From Lacisediminihabitans profunda (GTDB lineage: Bacteria > Actinomycetota > Actinomycetes > Actinomycetales > Microbacteriaceae): a stretch of DNA of 64,000 nt. The notes under the pieces were generated by a model. It did not search any database. It saw only the letters and a program-made list of their open reading frames with translations, and was not told the origin of the DNA. Each line of letters opens with the position of its first letter. The first letter of the stretch is position 1. Position numbers and translations under genes: made by a program. Below, in pieces: positions 40,957-50,582 of the stretch. The stretch lies in the NCBI RefSeq assembly GCF_008040105.1, contig NZ_VRMG01000005.1, positions 124,001 to 188,000 on the forward strand, read 5' to 3'.

Positions 40957-41958
40957 ATGAGCGCAGAAACCCGAAGTGGGTCGGTGGCGGGGTCCGCCCC
41001 GCCACCGACCGACGACGACGGCACCGCGATCAGGGCGGTGAAGCTGCGGCATCCGATCCGCAACATCTTCGCCGTCATCATCCTGCTCTTCGCCGCGGCC
41101 TTCGTCTACGACGCGGCGCTGCGGCCGGCCTACAACTGGCCGGCCGTCGCCAAGTACATCTTCGACCGCCGCATCTCGGAGGCGGCCGTCATCACCCTCG
41201 AGCTGACCGTGTATTCGATGCTCATCGGCGTGGCGCTCGGTGTCGTGCTCGCCGTGATGCGGCTCTCGCCGAATCCGGTGTTCAAGAGCCTGTCCTGGTT
41301 CTATCTCTGGGTGTTCCGGGGAACCCCGGTGTACGTGCAGCTCACCTTCTGGGGGCTGCTGTCGGTGATCTACCCCACGATCGACATCGGGCTCCCGTTC
41401 CTGAATCCGTTCATCACCCTGCCGACGGGCGATGTGCTCAACGTGTTCCAGCTCGCCGTGATCGGACTGGCCCTCAACGAGGCGGCCTACATCGCGGAGA
41501 TCGTGCGCGCCGGAATCCTCTCGGTGGACCACGGCCAGGAGGAGGCGGCGACGGCGCTCGGCATGAGCTGGTTCCAGACCATGTCGCGGGTGATCATCCC
41601 CCAGTCGATGCGCGTGATCATCCCTCCGGTGGGCAACGAGGTGATCTCGATGCTCAAGACGACCTCGCTCGTGACCGCCGTGCCGTTCAGCTTCGAGCTC
41701 TTCACGCGCTCGCGCGACATCTCCGCCGAGACCTTCACCCCCATTCCGCTCTTCCTCGTGGCGTCCATCTGGTACCTCGCGTTCACCTCGATCCTCATGA
41801 TCGGCCAGTACTTCCTCGAGAAGCGGTTCGCCCGGGGAATCGGTGTCGCACAACCGGAGAAGAAGGTCACGGTGGCGACCGGAGCCGTGCCGGTCGTCGG
41901 CGACGAGGGCGATGACGACCAGAAATCCGGCGGCGTTCACTCCGGGGGCACACCATGA
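40957..41958 (+). CDS. Amino-acid ABC transporter, permease
   Basis: 333 residues from the ATG at 40957 (weak GAAGAG upstream). His/Glu/Gln/Arg permease type: [26 protein letters not shown], then the EAA loop [48 protein letters not shown], which couples to the ATPase. A long cytoplasmic N-terminus (about 40 polar residues) precedes the first membrane helix, and a C-terminal acidic tail follows the last. One permease gene only, so it should form a homodimer. The stop overlaps the ATPase start (ATGA). A 13-bp repeat, CGCAAACGGCTGA, occurs twice at 40924-40952. Confidence 0.92.
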   Translation: MSAETRSGSVAGSAPPPTDDDGTAIRAVKLRHPIRNIFAVIILLFAAAFVYDAALRPAYNWPAVAKYIFDRRISEAAVITLELTVYSMLIGVALGVVLAVMRLSPNPVFKSLSWFYLWVFRGTPVYVQLTFWGLLSVIYPTIDIGLPFLNPFITLPTGDVLNVFQLAVIGLALNEAAYIAEIVRAGILSVDHGQEEAATALGMSWFQTMSRVIIPQSMRVIIPPVGNEVISMLKTTSLVTAVPFSFELFTRSRDISAETFTPIPLFLVASIWYLAFTSILMIGQYFLEKRFARGIGVAQPEKKVTVATGAVPVVGDEGDDDQKSGGVHSGGTP

Positions 41959-42722
41959 CCGACACGCTGATGGTCGAGGCGGACCGCGTCTCGAAGAGCT
42001 TCGGCTCCAACAAGGTGCTCAAGAGCATCTCCCTCACGGTGAAGCGGGGCGAGGTGATGTGCCTCGTGGGCCCGAGCGGCTCCGGCAAGTCGACCTTCCT
42101 GCGCTGCATCAACCACCTGGAGAGCGTGGATGCCGGCCGCCTCCGAGTGGACGGCGAACTCGTCGGCTACCGCGAAAAGGGACACATCCTGCACGAGCTG
42201 AAGCCGCGGGAGGCGGCCCTCCAGCGGCGTGACATCGGAATGGTGTTCCAGCGGTTCAACCTCTTCCCGCACATGACGGCCCTCGAGAACATCATCGAGG
42301 CGCCGCTGCGGGTCAAGCGGATGCCCAAGGCGAAGGCCATCGAGCGCGGCATGGACCTGCTCGCCCAGGTCGGCCTCGCCGACAAGGCCGATTCGTACCC
42401 CGCGCACCTGAGCGGCGGCCAGCAGCAGCGGGTGGCGATCGCGCGGGCTCTCGCCATGGACCCCAAGCTCATGCTCTTCGACGAGCCGACGTCGGCCCTC
42501 GACCCCGAGCTCGTCGGCGAGGTGCTCGACGTGATGAAGCAGCTCGCCAAGGAGGGCATGACCATGATCGTGGTGACCCACGAGATGGGCTTCGCGCGCG
42601 AGGTGGCTGATTCGCTCGTCTTCATGGATGGCGGGGTCGTCGTCGAGTCGGGCGACCCTCGCGAGGTGCTCGCGAACCCCAAGCACGAGCGCACGAAGTC
42701 GTTCCTCTCGAAGGTGCTCTAG
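41955..42722 (+). CDS. Amino-acid ABC transporter, ATP-binding protein
   Basis: 255 residues, ATG at 41955. Complete NBD: Walker [10 protein letters not shown] near 40-48, Q-loop ([19 protein letters not shown]), signature LSGGQQQR, Walker [15 protein letters not shown] and switch His ([14 protein letters not shown]). As in GlnQ/HisP-type ATPases. Energises the preceding permease and binding protein. The terminal codons TCG AAG GTG CTC before the TAG are the first unit of a 21-bp tandem repeat that continues in frame past the stop. Confidence 0.95.
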   Translation: MTDTLMVEADRVSKSFGSNKVLKSISLTVKRGEVMCLVGPSGSGKSTFLRCINHLESVDAGRLRVDGELVGYREKGHILHELKPREAALQRRDIGMVFQRFNLFPHMTALENIIEAPLRVKRMPKAKAIERGMDLLAQVGLADKADSYPAHLSGGQQQRVAIARALAMDPKLMLFDEPTSALDPELVGEVLDVMKQLAKEGMTMIVVTHEMGFAREVADSLVFMDGGVVVESGDPREVLANPKHERTKSFLSKVL

Positions 42723-42768
42723 ACCCTCTCGAAGCTTCTCTGGCCCGTCTCGAAGGTGCTCGGTCCGC
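42706..42768 (+). repeat. Three-copy 21-bp tandem repeat across the ATPase stop codon
   Basis: TCTCGAAGGTGCTC at 42706, TCTCGAAGCTTCTC at 42727 and TCTCGAAGGTGCTC at 42748, exact 21-bp period (seven codons). The first copy encodes the ATPase C-terminus. Confidence 0.75.
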
Positions 42769-42849
42769 CGAGGATTGTGCCGCCGCACAAGCGCGCGGAG
42801 AGTTGGCGGGGCGGGCGACTGCGGGTTTGCTGTGCGAGCCCTGCTCGGG

Positions 42850-42879
42850 TTGACCCCCGGATGTGCCGTGGCGTAGCGT
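42850..42879 (+). promoter_or_regulatory. Promoter of the acyl-CoA ligase gene
   Basis: TTGACC (42850-42855), 18-bp spacer, TAGCGT (42874-42879). The start codon is 53 nt further with its own Shine-Dalgarno, so this mRNA has a leader. Confidence 0.5.
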
Positions 42880-42932
42880 CTCGAATATCATCGCCGTCGG
42901 GCGATCTACCAGTCAATGGTGACAGGAGAATC

Positions 42933-44528
42933 ATGACCCACCCGAGCTACTCCACCATTTCCGTGGCGGCCATCCTCAAGGAGTCCGCCGAGCGGCACCC
43001 GGACAACGTCGCGGTGGTCGTCGGCGGCACGGAATACACCTACGCCCAGCTCTGGCGGGAGACCCGTGGTTATGCCGGCGCCCTCAAGGCGCTCGGCGTG
43101 GGGGTCGGCGACCCGGTGGCCATCCTCATCCCGAACGTCGCCGACTTTCCGCGGGCGTACTACGGCATCCTGAGCCTCGGCGGCATCGTCGTGCCGATCC
43201 ACGCCCTGCTCAAGGCCGACGAGATCGAGTACGTGCTGCGAGACTCCGGCGCCACCCTCCTCATCTGTGCCGCCCCCCTGCTCGGCGAGGGCGCCAAGGG
43301 CGCTGCCCAGGCCGGGGTGCCGGTGATCTCGGTGCTCGCGCCGGAACCGGTGGGGGACATCCCCCAGCTCGAGAAGCTGGCCGCCGGGGCCGTGCCGATC
43401 GACACCTACGTGCCTCGCCAGCCGTCGGACACCGCGACGATCCTCTACACGAGCGGCACCACGGGCAAGCCGAAGGGCGCAGAGGGCAGCCACTTCGCGA
43501 TAGTCGAGCAGGCGAACACCCTCCTGCTCAGCACCTTCGATATGCGGCCGGACGACACCGTCATGGGCTGTCTTCCGCTCTTCCACACCTTCGGCCAGAC
43601 CTGCACCCTCAACACCGGGTTCCGCATCGGCGCGAAGATCGTGCTGCTACCGCGCTTCGATGGAGACATCGCGCTGCGCACCCTCATCGACAGCGAGTGC
43701 ACGATCATGATGGGCGTGCCCACGATGTACATCGCGCTGCTCGAGGCAGCCAAGAAGACGCCGGACCGGCCGAAGCTGCGCTACGCGGTCTCCGGCGGCT
43801 CCTCGTTGCCCCTCGCCGTGATCGAGCGGTTCAAGGCCGAATTCGGGGTGGATATCTACGAGGGCTACGGCCTGACCGAGACCTCTCCGGTCGCGAGCTT
43901 CAACCACGTGGGCCGGCCGCCGCGCGCGGGCAGCATCGGACAGGCGATCTGGGGCGTGGACGTGGAGATCGCGCGAGCCGACGTGGACGACTCGATCGAA
44001 CTCCTGCCGGTCGACGAACTCGGGGAGATCGTGATCCGCGGCCACAACCTCATGAGCGGCTACCTCAACCTGCCCGAGGAGTCGGCGAAGGCCGTGGTCG
44101 ACGGCTGGTTCCGCACGGGAGACCTGGGCACGAAGGACGAGGCGGGCTACCTCTGGATCGTCGACCGCAAGAAGGACATGATCCTGCGCAACGGCTACAA
44201 CGTCTACCCGCGGGAGGTGGAGGAGGTGCTGACCGCGCATCCCGCGGTCTCCACCGCCGCCGTGTTCGGCGTCGCCCACGAGACGCACGGGCAGGAGATC
44301 ATGGCCGTGGTCGTGCTCACCCCCGGCGAGCAGGTGGACGCCGAGACCCTCGCGGCCCACGCCAAGGAGAAGCTCGCGTCGTACAAGTACCCGCGTCGGG
44401 TGGAGATCGTCAAGGCCCTGCCGCTCGGCCCGAGCGGAAAGGTGCTCAAGCGCGAGCTCGTGGCCCACTACGAGGCCGAGGCGGCCGAGGCGATCGAGGT
44501 GCAGGCCAAGGGCGTCACGTCGCCGTAG
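42933..44528 (+). CDS. Long-chain fatty acid-CoA ligase (AMP-forming)
   Basis: 531 residues, ATG at 42933 with ACAGGAGAA. Acyl-adenylate family: YTSGTTGKPKGAEGSH (phosphate loop), YEGYGLTETSP (A5), GWFRTGDLGTKDEAGYLWIVDRKKDMILRNGYNVYPREVEE (A7-A8 with hinge), and PLGPSGKVLKREL with the catalytic Lys. Forms acyl-CoA from a fatty acid, ATP and CoA via acyl-AMP. The chain length preferred cannot be read. Near it lie an FMN reductase and a thiolase, but on their own promoters. Confidence 0.9.
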   Translation: MTHPSYSTISVAAILKESAERHPDNVAVVVGGTEYTYAQLWRETRGYAGALKALGVGVGDPVAILIPNVADFPRAYYGILSLGGIVVPIHALLKADEIEYVLRDSGATLLICAAPLLGEGAKGAAQAGVPVISVLAPEPVGDIPQLEKLAAGAVPIDTYVPRQPSDTATILYTSGTTGKPKGAEGSHFAIVEQANTLLLSTFDMRPDDTVMGCLPLFHTFGQTCTLNTGFRIGAKIVLLPRFDGDIALRTLIDSECTIMMGVPTMYIALLEAAKKTPDRPKLRYAVSGGSSLPLAVIERFKAEFGVDIYEGYGLTETSPVASFNHVGRPPRAGSIGQAIWGVDVEIARADVDDSIELLPVDELGEIVIRGHNLMSGYLNLPEESAKAVVDGWFRTGDLGTKDEAGYLWIVDRKKDMILRNGYNVYPREVEEVLTAHPAVSTAAVFGVAHETHGQEIMAVVVLTPGEQVDAETLAAHAKEKLASYKYPRRVEIVKALPLGPSGKVLKRELVAHYEAEAAEAIEVQAKGVTSP

Positions 44529-44588
44529 GGGCCGTCACACGAGGCAACACTGACCCGAACCCGCTGTCGCTCGATTAGCGTCGAGCAG

Positions 44589-45221
44589 GTGACCAAGCTA
44601 AACGTCGTTGCCGTGACCGGCAGCCTGCACGCGCCGTCGAAGACCATCGCCCTCGTCGAGGCGATCCTCGCCGAGCTCGGCGCGCAGCTGCCGATCGACG
44701 CCCACCTGATCAAGCTCAACGAGCTCGGGCCGTCGTTCGCCGGCGTGCTCACGAGGCCGGAGCTGCCGGAGAACGTGGAGCGGGAGCTGCAGCGGATCGA
44801 GACTGCGGACCTCCTCGTCGTCGCGTCGCCGGTCTACCGGGCCTCGTTCACCGGGCTGTTCAAGCACCTCTTCGACTTCGTGGACCAGTACGCCCTCGTC
44901 GACACCCCGATCCTGCTCGCGGCGACCGGGGGATCCGAGCGGCACGCCCTCATCATCGAGCACCAGTTCCGCCCGCTGTTCTCGTTCTTCCAGGCGCTCA
45001 CGCTGCCGCTGGGGATCTACGCGCACGACTCGGACTTCAGCGACTACACCGTGAGCAGCACGTTCCTCAAGGACCGCATCCGCAAGGTCGTCGAACGCTC
45101 GCTGCCGCTGATCAGCTCCAACTTCGCCGAGAAGCAGGACATCGCCAAGGTGCTCGACGGCCGGGTGGTGCGCGAACCGGAGGCGACCGCCGCCAACGTG
45201 CCGATCCGCCTGCTCAGCTGA
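44589..45221 (+). CDS. FMN reductase (SsuE/MsuE-like)
   Basis: 210 residues, GTG at 44589, with TAGCGT (44576-44581) 7 nt upstream: leaderless. Flavodoxin-like reductase: VVAVTGSLHAPSKTIALVEAIL (phosphate loop), LLVVASPVYRASFTGLFKHLFDFVD (PVYRAS-type FMN loop), PILLAATGGSERHALIIEHQFRPLFSFF (conserved in the SsuE/MsuE group). Supplies FMNH2 to a two-component monooxygenase; no partner monooxygenase is in the window. C-terminal extension of about 25 residues (VLDGRVVREPEATAANVPIRLLS) has no recognised role. Confidence 0.87.
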   Translation: MTKLNVVAVTGSLHAPSKTIALVEAILAELGAQLPIDAHLIKLNELGPSFAGVLTRPELPENVERELQRIETADLLVVASPVYRASFTGLFKHLFDFVDQYALVDTPILLAATGGSERHALIIEHQFRPLFSFFQALTLPLGIYAHDSDFSDYTVSSTFLKDRIRKVVERSLPLISSNFAEKQDIAKVLDGRVVREPEATAANVPIRLLS

Positions 45222-45244
45222 GTTCCGAGCCCTCTACCGGGCGG

Positions 45245-46402
45245 TCAGATCCGCTCGATGATCGTCGCGTTCGCCATGCCGGCGCCCTCGCACATCGTCT
45301 GCAGGCCGAACCGGCCGCCGGTCTGCTCGAGCGTGTTCACCAGGGTGGTGAGCAGGCGGGTTCCCGAGGCCCCGAGCGGATGCCCGAGCGCGATCGCCCC
45401 GCCGCGCTGGTTCACCCGTGCCGGGTCGGCACCGGTCTCGTGCTGCCAGGCGAGCGGGACGCAGGCGAACGCCTCGTTCACCTCGAAGCTGTCGAAGTCG
45501 TCGATCGCCATGCCGCTGCGCTCGAGGATGCGCCGGGTCACCGGCATCACCCCGGTGAGCATCTCGATCGGATCGGAGCCGGTCACGGCGAAGTGACGGA
45601 ACCGGGCCCTCGGGGTGAGTCCGAGCGATGCCGCCCGCTCCTCGCTCATGATCAGTGCCGCCGAGGCCCCGTCGGTGAGCGGCGACGAGTTGCCGGGCGT
45701 CACCCGCCACTGGATATCGGGGAAACGGGCAGCGGTCGCCTCGTCGAAGAACGCGGGCTTCAGGCCGCCGAGGCTCTCGGCGGTGGTGGACGGCCGGATG
45801 GTCTCGTCCACGAGCGGGGTGTCGCCCACCGGCACGATCTCGCGGGAGAAGTCGGCGGCGGCGGCGAGCCGGTGCGATCGGGCCGAGAACTCGTCGAGCT
45901 GCTCGCGCGAGAGGTCCCAGCGCGCGGCGATGAGTTCGGCGGAGACGCCCTGGCCGACGAGGCCGTCCGGATACCTGGCGTGCACCATCGGCCCCCACGG
46001 GTCCTCGCCGAGGGTGGCGAAGTTGATGGGGTTGCGGCTCATCTGCTCCACCCCGCAGGCGATCACGATGTCGTAGGCACCCGCGATCACGCCCTGGGCG
46101 GCGAAGGCGGCCGCCTGCTGGCTGGAGCCGCACTGCCGGTCCACGGTCGTGCCGGGCACCGACTCCGGGAAGCCCGCCGCCAGCACGGCGTTGCGGGTGA
46201 TGTTGACCGATTGCTGGCCGACCTGGCTGAGGCAGCCGCCGATCACGTCGTCGACCATGCCCGGGTCGAGGTCGTTGCGCTCCACGAGGCTGTACAGCAC
46301 GGTGGCGAGCAGATCGACCGGGTGCAGGCCGGAGAGCTGCCCCCCGGGCTTGCCCCGGCCGGAGGCGGAGCGGACAACGTCGACGATGACTGCCTGTGAC
46401 AT
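45245..46402 (-). CDS. Acetyl-CoA acetyltransferase / thiolase
   Basis: 385 residues, ATG at 46402, 6 nt after TAGGCT (46409-46414). Thiolase fold: C91 nucleophile in VDRQCGSSQQA, VNQRGGAIALGHPLGASGTRLL with the catalytic His, and QTMCEGAGMA with the second Cys. These are the three catalytic points. The group includes degradative FadA and biosynthetic acetyl-CoA C-acetyltransferases; the sequence does not decide. Stands alone on the minus strand, converging with the FMN reductase. Confidence 0.92.
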   Translation of the reverse strand: MSQAVIVDVVRSASGRGKPGGQLSGLHPVDLLATVLYSLVERNDLDPGMVDDVIGGCLSQVGQQSVNITRNAVLAAGFPESVPGTTVDRQCGSSQQAAAFAAQGVIAGAYDIVIACGVEQMSRNPINFATLGEDPWGPMVHARYPDGLVGQGVSAELIAARWDLSREQLDEFSARSHRLAAAADFSREIVPVGDTPLVDETIRPSTTAESLGGLKPAFFDEATAARFPDIQWRVTPGNSSPLTDGASAALIMSEERAASLGLTPRARFRHFAVTGSDPIEMLTGVMPVTRRILERSGMAIDDFDSFEVNEAFACVPLAWQHETGADPARVNQRGGAIALGHPLGASGTRLLTTLVNTLEQTGGRFGLQTMCEGAGMANATIIERI

Positions 46403-46463
46403 GAATCGAGCCTAACCCCGTCGCGCCGGGATGGCGCCTTCGGCGGTTCGGGGGCTCGGCCGG

Positions 46464-49400
46464 CTATTCGGCGAGAAGCTTCGTGATGCGCTGCAACGAC
46501 ACCGGTTCCGCCGTGGCGATGTGCTGGGCGAAGAGGCTCAGCCGCAACTCCTCGAGCAGCCAGCGGGCGCGCACGAGACGCTCGCCGGCCCCGGTCGTGA
46601 GCGGAAGGGTGCCGCCGGCTGCGGTGTAGCGCGCAGTGGCGGACTGCACCTCCGTCATCCACACCCGGTCCCGGCCGAGGTTCTCAGCCAGCTTGCCGAT
46701 GCGGTGCACGATCGCCGTGAGGTACACGGGCAGCCGCCGCAGCTGCGCGAGGCCGGTCGCCGACACGAATCCGGGATAGACGAGTGCCGAGAGCTGCTCG
46801 CGGGCGTCGGCGAGCGGGCTCAGCAACGCGACGCTCGTGGCGGCCTTGATCGCCTTCTCCACCTCGCGGCCCCTGGCGATGATCGTGGACACGAGCGACA
46901 CCGTCTGGAACAGCGAGTCCATGATCGTCGCGGACACGGCATCCCGCGCCGCCTCGAATTCGGCCCGGGTCCAGACCTCGCGACCGCCGAGCACCGCGTC
47001 GATGCAGGCCGCCATGCAGTCGGCGAAGAGCTCCCCGGTGGTGCGGTACGGGCTCTGCGCGAGGGTGAGCTTCTCGGCGTGGGTGAGGTGTTCCTGCACG
47101 TACGAGACGGGGGAGGGGATGGCGAGCAGCAGCATCCGGCGCACCCCGGCCCGCATCGCGCTCGCCTGGTCCTGCGGAGTGCTCATCAGCCGGATCGCCA
47201 CCGTCGCGCCCTCGTCGACGAGGGCCGGGTAGGCGCGGATCGTGTTGGTGCCCTGCCTGGTGTCGAGGATGCGGGGCAGCTCGTCGAAGTCCCAGCCGGT
47301 GAGGCCCGTGCGCTCGATCGCGTTGGTCGGGATGGCGACGGAGGCGCGGGCGACGCTCTCGCGCACCGATGTGGCCAGTCGCCTCTGCAGCTCGGCCAGG
47401 TCCTTGCCGCTCGCGACCGGGCGCGACCGCTCGTCGAGCACAGCGAAGGTCACCCGCAGGTGGGGCGGAATGCGGGCCTCGTCGAAGTCGGCGGCGGTGA
47501 CCGGCACATAGGTGAGGCGGGTGATCGCGGCCGCGAGAGTCGCCTTGAGCGACAGCTCGGCCGGTTCGGCCGGAAGCTCGGCCAGGAGCCGGCGGGCCCA
47601 GTCGGTGGCGGGCACGACGTTGCGGCGGATCGCCTTCGGCAGCGACTTGATCAGCGCCGTCACGAGGTCCTCGCGCAGCCCGGGCACCTGCCAGTCGAAA
47701 CCGTGCGGGCTCAACCGGGCGAGCAGCGCGATCGGCACCTGCACGGTCACGCCGTCGTCCTCGGCGCCCGGCTCGAACCGGTAGGTGAGGGTCAGGCGCT
47801 GGTCGCCCTGCTGCCAGAGGCTCGGGTAGGCATCCTCCACCGGCTCGACCTCGGTCGTCTCCGGCTCGTCGACGAGGTTCTCCGCCGTCATGGTGAGCAG
47901 CTCGGGGGTCTCGGCCCGAGCCTTCCGCCACCAGGTCTCGAAGGAGCGCTGGGAGGTGATGTCCGCCGGGATGCGGCGCTGGTAGAACTCGAAGACGGCC
48001 TCGTCGTCGTAGAGGATGTCGCGTCGCCTGGTGCGTTCCTCGAGCTCGGCGAGCTCCCGGCGCAGGGCGCGGTTCGCGCGGTCGAAGGCGCTCATCCGGG
48101 CATCGAGCCTGGCCAGGTCCCACTCGCCGTCGACGAGCGCGTGCCTGATGAACAGTTCGCGCGCGTAGCCGGGATCGACCCGGCTGAACTGCACCCGGCG
48201 CCGGGCGACGATCGGCACGCCGTAGAGGGTGACCCGCTCGTAGGCGACGGCCGCCCCCTGCTTCTTCTCCCAGTGCGGCTCGCCGTAGCTGCGCTTGACC
48301 AGGTCCCCGGCGATCGGCTCTGCCCAGGCCAGATCGATTGCCGCATTCATGCGGGCGAAGAGCCGGCTCGTCTCCACGAGTTCGGCCGACATGATCTCGG
48401 CCGGCTGCTTCCTCGCCAGGGCCGAACCGGGGAAGATGCTGAAGCGCACCTGGCGGGCGCCCACGTAGTCCTTCTTGGCGACATCCCGGATGCCGATCTG
48501 GCTCAGCAGACCGGCGAGAAGCGAGCGGTGGATGCCGTTCGGGTTGACGCTCGCGCCCGTGATCACGAGGCCGAGGGGCTTGGCCTGGCGTTCGAGCTGC
48601 CGGTAGACGTCCTTCCACTCGCGCACGCGAAGGTAGTTGAGGTACTCGCTGCGGCACATCCGGCGGAACTGGTTGCCGCTGAGTTGCTTCTCCTGCTGTT
48701 CGAGATAGTTCCAGAGGTTGACGAGGGTGAGGAAGTCGCTCGTCGGGTCGACGAAGCGGGCGTGCGACTGGTCGGCCTGTGGGCGGCGCTCGAGGGGACG
48801 CTCGCGCGGATCCTGGATGCTGAGGCCGGCCACGATCGCCATCACCTCGCGGGTGACCCCGTGCTGCTTCGACTCCACCACCATGCGGGCGAGGCGCGGA
48901 TCGATCGGCAGCTGGGCGAGCTGCTTGCCCACCCGGGTGATGGTGGGCTCGGCCGTGGTGCCGGCGACGGCGCCGAGTTCCCGCAGCAGGTCGAGGCCGT
49001 CCTTGATGCCGCGCGAGTCCGGCGGCTGCAGGAACGGGAAGCTCGCGATGTCGCCGAGCCCCAGCGAGATCATCTGCAGGATCACGGCGGCGAGGTTGGT
49101 GCGCAGGATCTCGGGCTCGGTATATTCCGGTCGCGACAGGTAGTCGGCCTCGGAATAGAGCCGGATGGCGATGCCGTCGCTCGTGCGACCGCTGCGGCCG
49201 GAACGCTGGTTGGCGCTCGCCTGGCTGATCGCCTCGATCGGCAGCCGCTGCACCTTCGACCGCACGCTGTAGCGGGAGATGCGGGCCGTGCCGGCGTCGA
49301 TCACATACTTGATGCCCGGCACCGTGAGACTGGTCTCGGCCACGTTGGTGGCGAGCACCACCCGGCGCCGGATGCCCGGCGCGCGGGAGGTGTCGAACAC

Positions 49401-50258
49401 GCGGTGCTGGTCGGCGGAACTCAACCGGCCGTAGAGGGGCAGAACCTCGGTGAACGGCAGGTTCCGTGCGCGGATCGACTCCTCCGCATCCCGGATCTCG
49501 TTCTCGCCGCTGAGGAAGACGAGCACGTCGCCGGTGCCCTCGCGGGCGAGTTCGTCGAGGGCGGCGTTGATGCCCTCCATCGGGTCGAGGTCGGCCGCGG
49601 TCTCGGCGGCATCCTCGTCCTCGTCGATCGGCACCTCGGCCACGAGCGGGCGGTAGCGCACCTCCACTGGGAAGGTGCGGCCGCTCACCTCGATGATCGG
49701 GGCGTCGCCGAAGTGCTTCGAGAAGCTCTGCGGGTCGATCGTCGCCGAGGTGATGACCACCTTGAGGTCGGGCCGCCTGGGCAGCAGCTGCCGCAGGTAG
49801 CCGAGCAGGAAGTCGATGGTGAGGCTGCGCTCGTGCGCCTCGTCGATGATGATGGCGTCGTACTTGGTGAGCAACCGGTCGCGGTGGATCTCGTTGAGCA
49901 GGATGCCGTCGGTCATGAGCTTGATGCGGGTGTCCTTGCCGACCCGGTCGGTGAAGCGCACCTGATAGCCGACGAGGGAGCCGAGCTGGGTGCCGAGCTC
50001 GTCGGAGATGCGCTCGGCGATGGTGCGGGCAGCGATGCGCCTTGGCTGGGTGTGCCCGATGCTCTGCTTGCCGAGCTCGAGCAGGATCTTCGGCAGCTGC
50101 GTCGTCTTGCCCGAGCCGGTCTCGCCGGCGACGATCACGACCTGGTGGTCACGGATGGCGGCGGCGATGTCCTCGCGCCGCTGGCTGACCGGGAGGTCTT
50201 CGGGGTAGGTGATGAGGGGGCCGCGCGCGGCCTCGGGGTTAGGGGTGGTTTCTGGCAT
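46464..50258 (-). CDS. hrpA: ATP-dependent RNA helicase HrpA
   Basis: 1264 residues from the ATG at 50258, with GGAG 5 nt upstream. The open frame reaches 50381, but that part runs through the hairpin at 50329-50384 and was not used. DEAH-box core: VAGETGSGKTTQLP (Walker A), IIIDEAHERSL (DEAH), ITSATIDPQ (motif III), NVAETSLTVPGI (V), QRSGRSGRTSDGIA (VI, with QASANQRSGRSGR), then the HA2/OB domains and the long C-terminal DUF3418 half characteristic of bacterial HrpA. Length is normal (about 1300). It unwinds RNA; in other bacteria it is linked to mRNA processing and to rescue of stalled, collided ribosomes. Confidence 0.95.
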   Translation of the reverse strand: MPETTPNPEAARGPLITYPEDLPVSQRREDIAAAIRDHQVVIVAGETGSGKTTQLPKILLELGKQSIGHTQPRRIAARTIAERISDELGTQLGSLVGYQVRFTDRVGKDTRIKLMTDGILLNEIHRDRLLTKYDAIIIDEAHERSLTIDFLLGYLRQLLPRRPDLKVVITSATIDPQSFSKHFGDAPIIEVSGRTFPVEVRYRPLVAEVPIDEDEDAAETAADLDPMEGINAALDELAREGTGDVLVFLSGENEIRDAEESIRARNLPFTEVLPLYGRLSSADQHRVFDTSRAPGIRRRVVLATNVAETSLTVPGIKYVIDAGTARISRYSVRSKVQRLPIEAISQASANQRSGRSGRTSDGIAIRLYSEADYLSRPEYTEPEILRTNLAAVILQMISLGLGDIASFPFLQPPDSRGIKDGLDLLRELGAVAGTTAEPTITRVGKQLAQLPIDPRLARMVVESKQHGVTREVMAIVAGLSIQDPRERPLERRPQADQSHARFVDPTSDFLTLVNLWNYLEQQEKQLSGNQFRRMCRSEYLNYLRVREWKDVYRQLERQAKPLGLVITGASVNPNGIHRSLLAGLLSQIGIRDVAKKDYVGARQVRFSIFPGSALARKQPAEIMSAELVETSRLFARMNAAIDLAWAEPIAGDLVKRSYGEPHWEKKQGAAVAYERVTLYGVPIVARRRVQFSRVDPGYARELFIRHALVDGEWDLARLDARMSAFDRANRALRRELAELEERTRRRDILYDDEAVFEFYQRRIPADITSQRSFETWWRKARAETPELLTMTAENLVDEPETTEVEPVEDAYPSLWQQGDQRLTLTYRFEPGAEDDGVTVQVPIALLARLSPHGFDWQVPGLREDLVTALIKSLPKAIRRNVVPATDWARRLLAELPAEPAELSLKATLAAAITRLTYVPVTAADFDEARIPPHLRVTFAVLDERSRPVASGKDLAELQRRLATSVRESVARASVAIPTNAIERTGLTGWDFDELPRILDTRQGTNTIRAYPALVDEGATVAIRLMSTPQDQASAMRAGVRRMLLLAIPSPVSYVQEHLTHAEKLTLAQSPYRTTGELFADCMAACIDAVLGGREVWTRAEFEAARDAVSATIMDSLFQTVSLVSTIIARGREVEKAIKAATSVALLSPLADAREQLSALVYPGFVSATGLAQLRRLPVYLTAIVHRIGKLAENLGRDRVWMTEVQSATARYTAAGGTLPLTTGAGERLVRARWLLEELRLSLFAQHIATAEPVSLQRITKLLAE

Positions 50259-50328
50259 CGGCACTCCATCGTACGGCCGCGGGCTTTCCCCTCTCTCCCC
50301 GCCCGCCTCCGGGGGAGGCCGCGGGGCC

Positions 50329-50384
50329 GAGGTGCCCACTTCTGCCGTGACGAAGGGACGGGTTGCGGCAGGAGTGGGCACCTC
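50329..50384. repeat. Hairpin repeat A, left of the DUF559 gene
   Basis: GAGGTGCCCACTTCTGCCG (50329-50347) pairs with CGGCAGGAGTGGGCACCTC (50366-50384), 18 of 19 bases. The ends match those of hairpin B at 51434-51490. The rest of 50259-50582 holds another weak stem (CGCCCG/CGGGCG near 50537) and no gene. Confidence 0.7.
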
Positions 50385-50582
50385 AACGGGCCTGTTCCCC
50401 CGCGATGTGGATAAGGCGCGCGGAACTGAGCGGCATCCGCCAGTCTCGAGGCATGCCCCGTCGCCCCAGCCTCCTTCCGCCGGAGATGGCCGGCGGGGCG
50501 TTTTCCGTGGCGGAGGGGGCGTGAGGCCGGGCTGAGCGCCCGACGCCTTCGGGCGGGTGACCTTGACCGTCGCTATTGGGGC

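Noticed and set aside
50259-50381. N-terminal extension of HrpA to 50381
   Set aside because: It would run through hairpin A with low-complexity Pro/Gly residues; GGAG before the ATG at 50258 fits better.
46431-50414. Plus-strand ORF of 1327 codons opposite hrpA
   Set aside because: Shadow frame; the minus strand has all DEAH helicase motifs.
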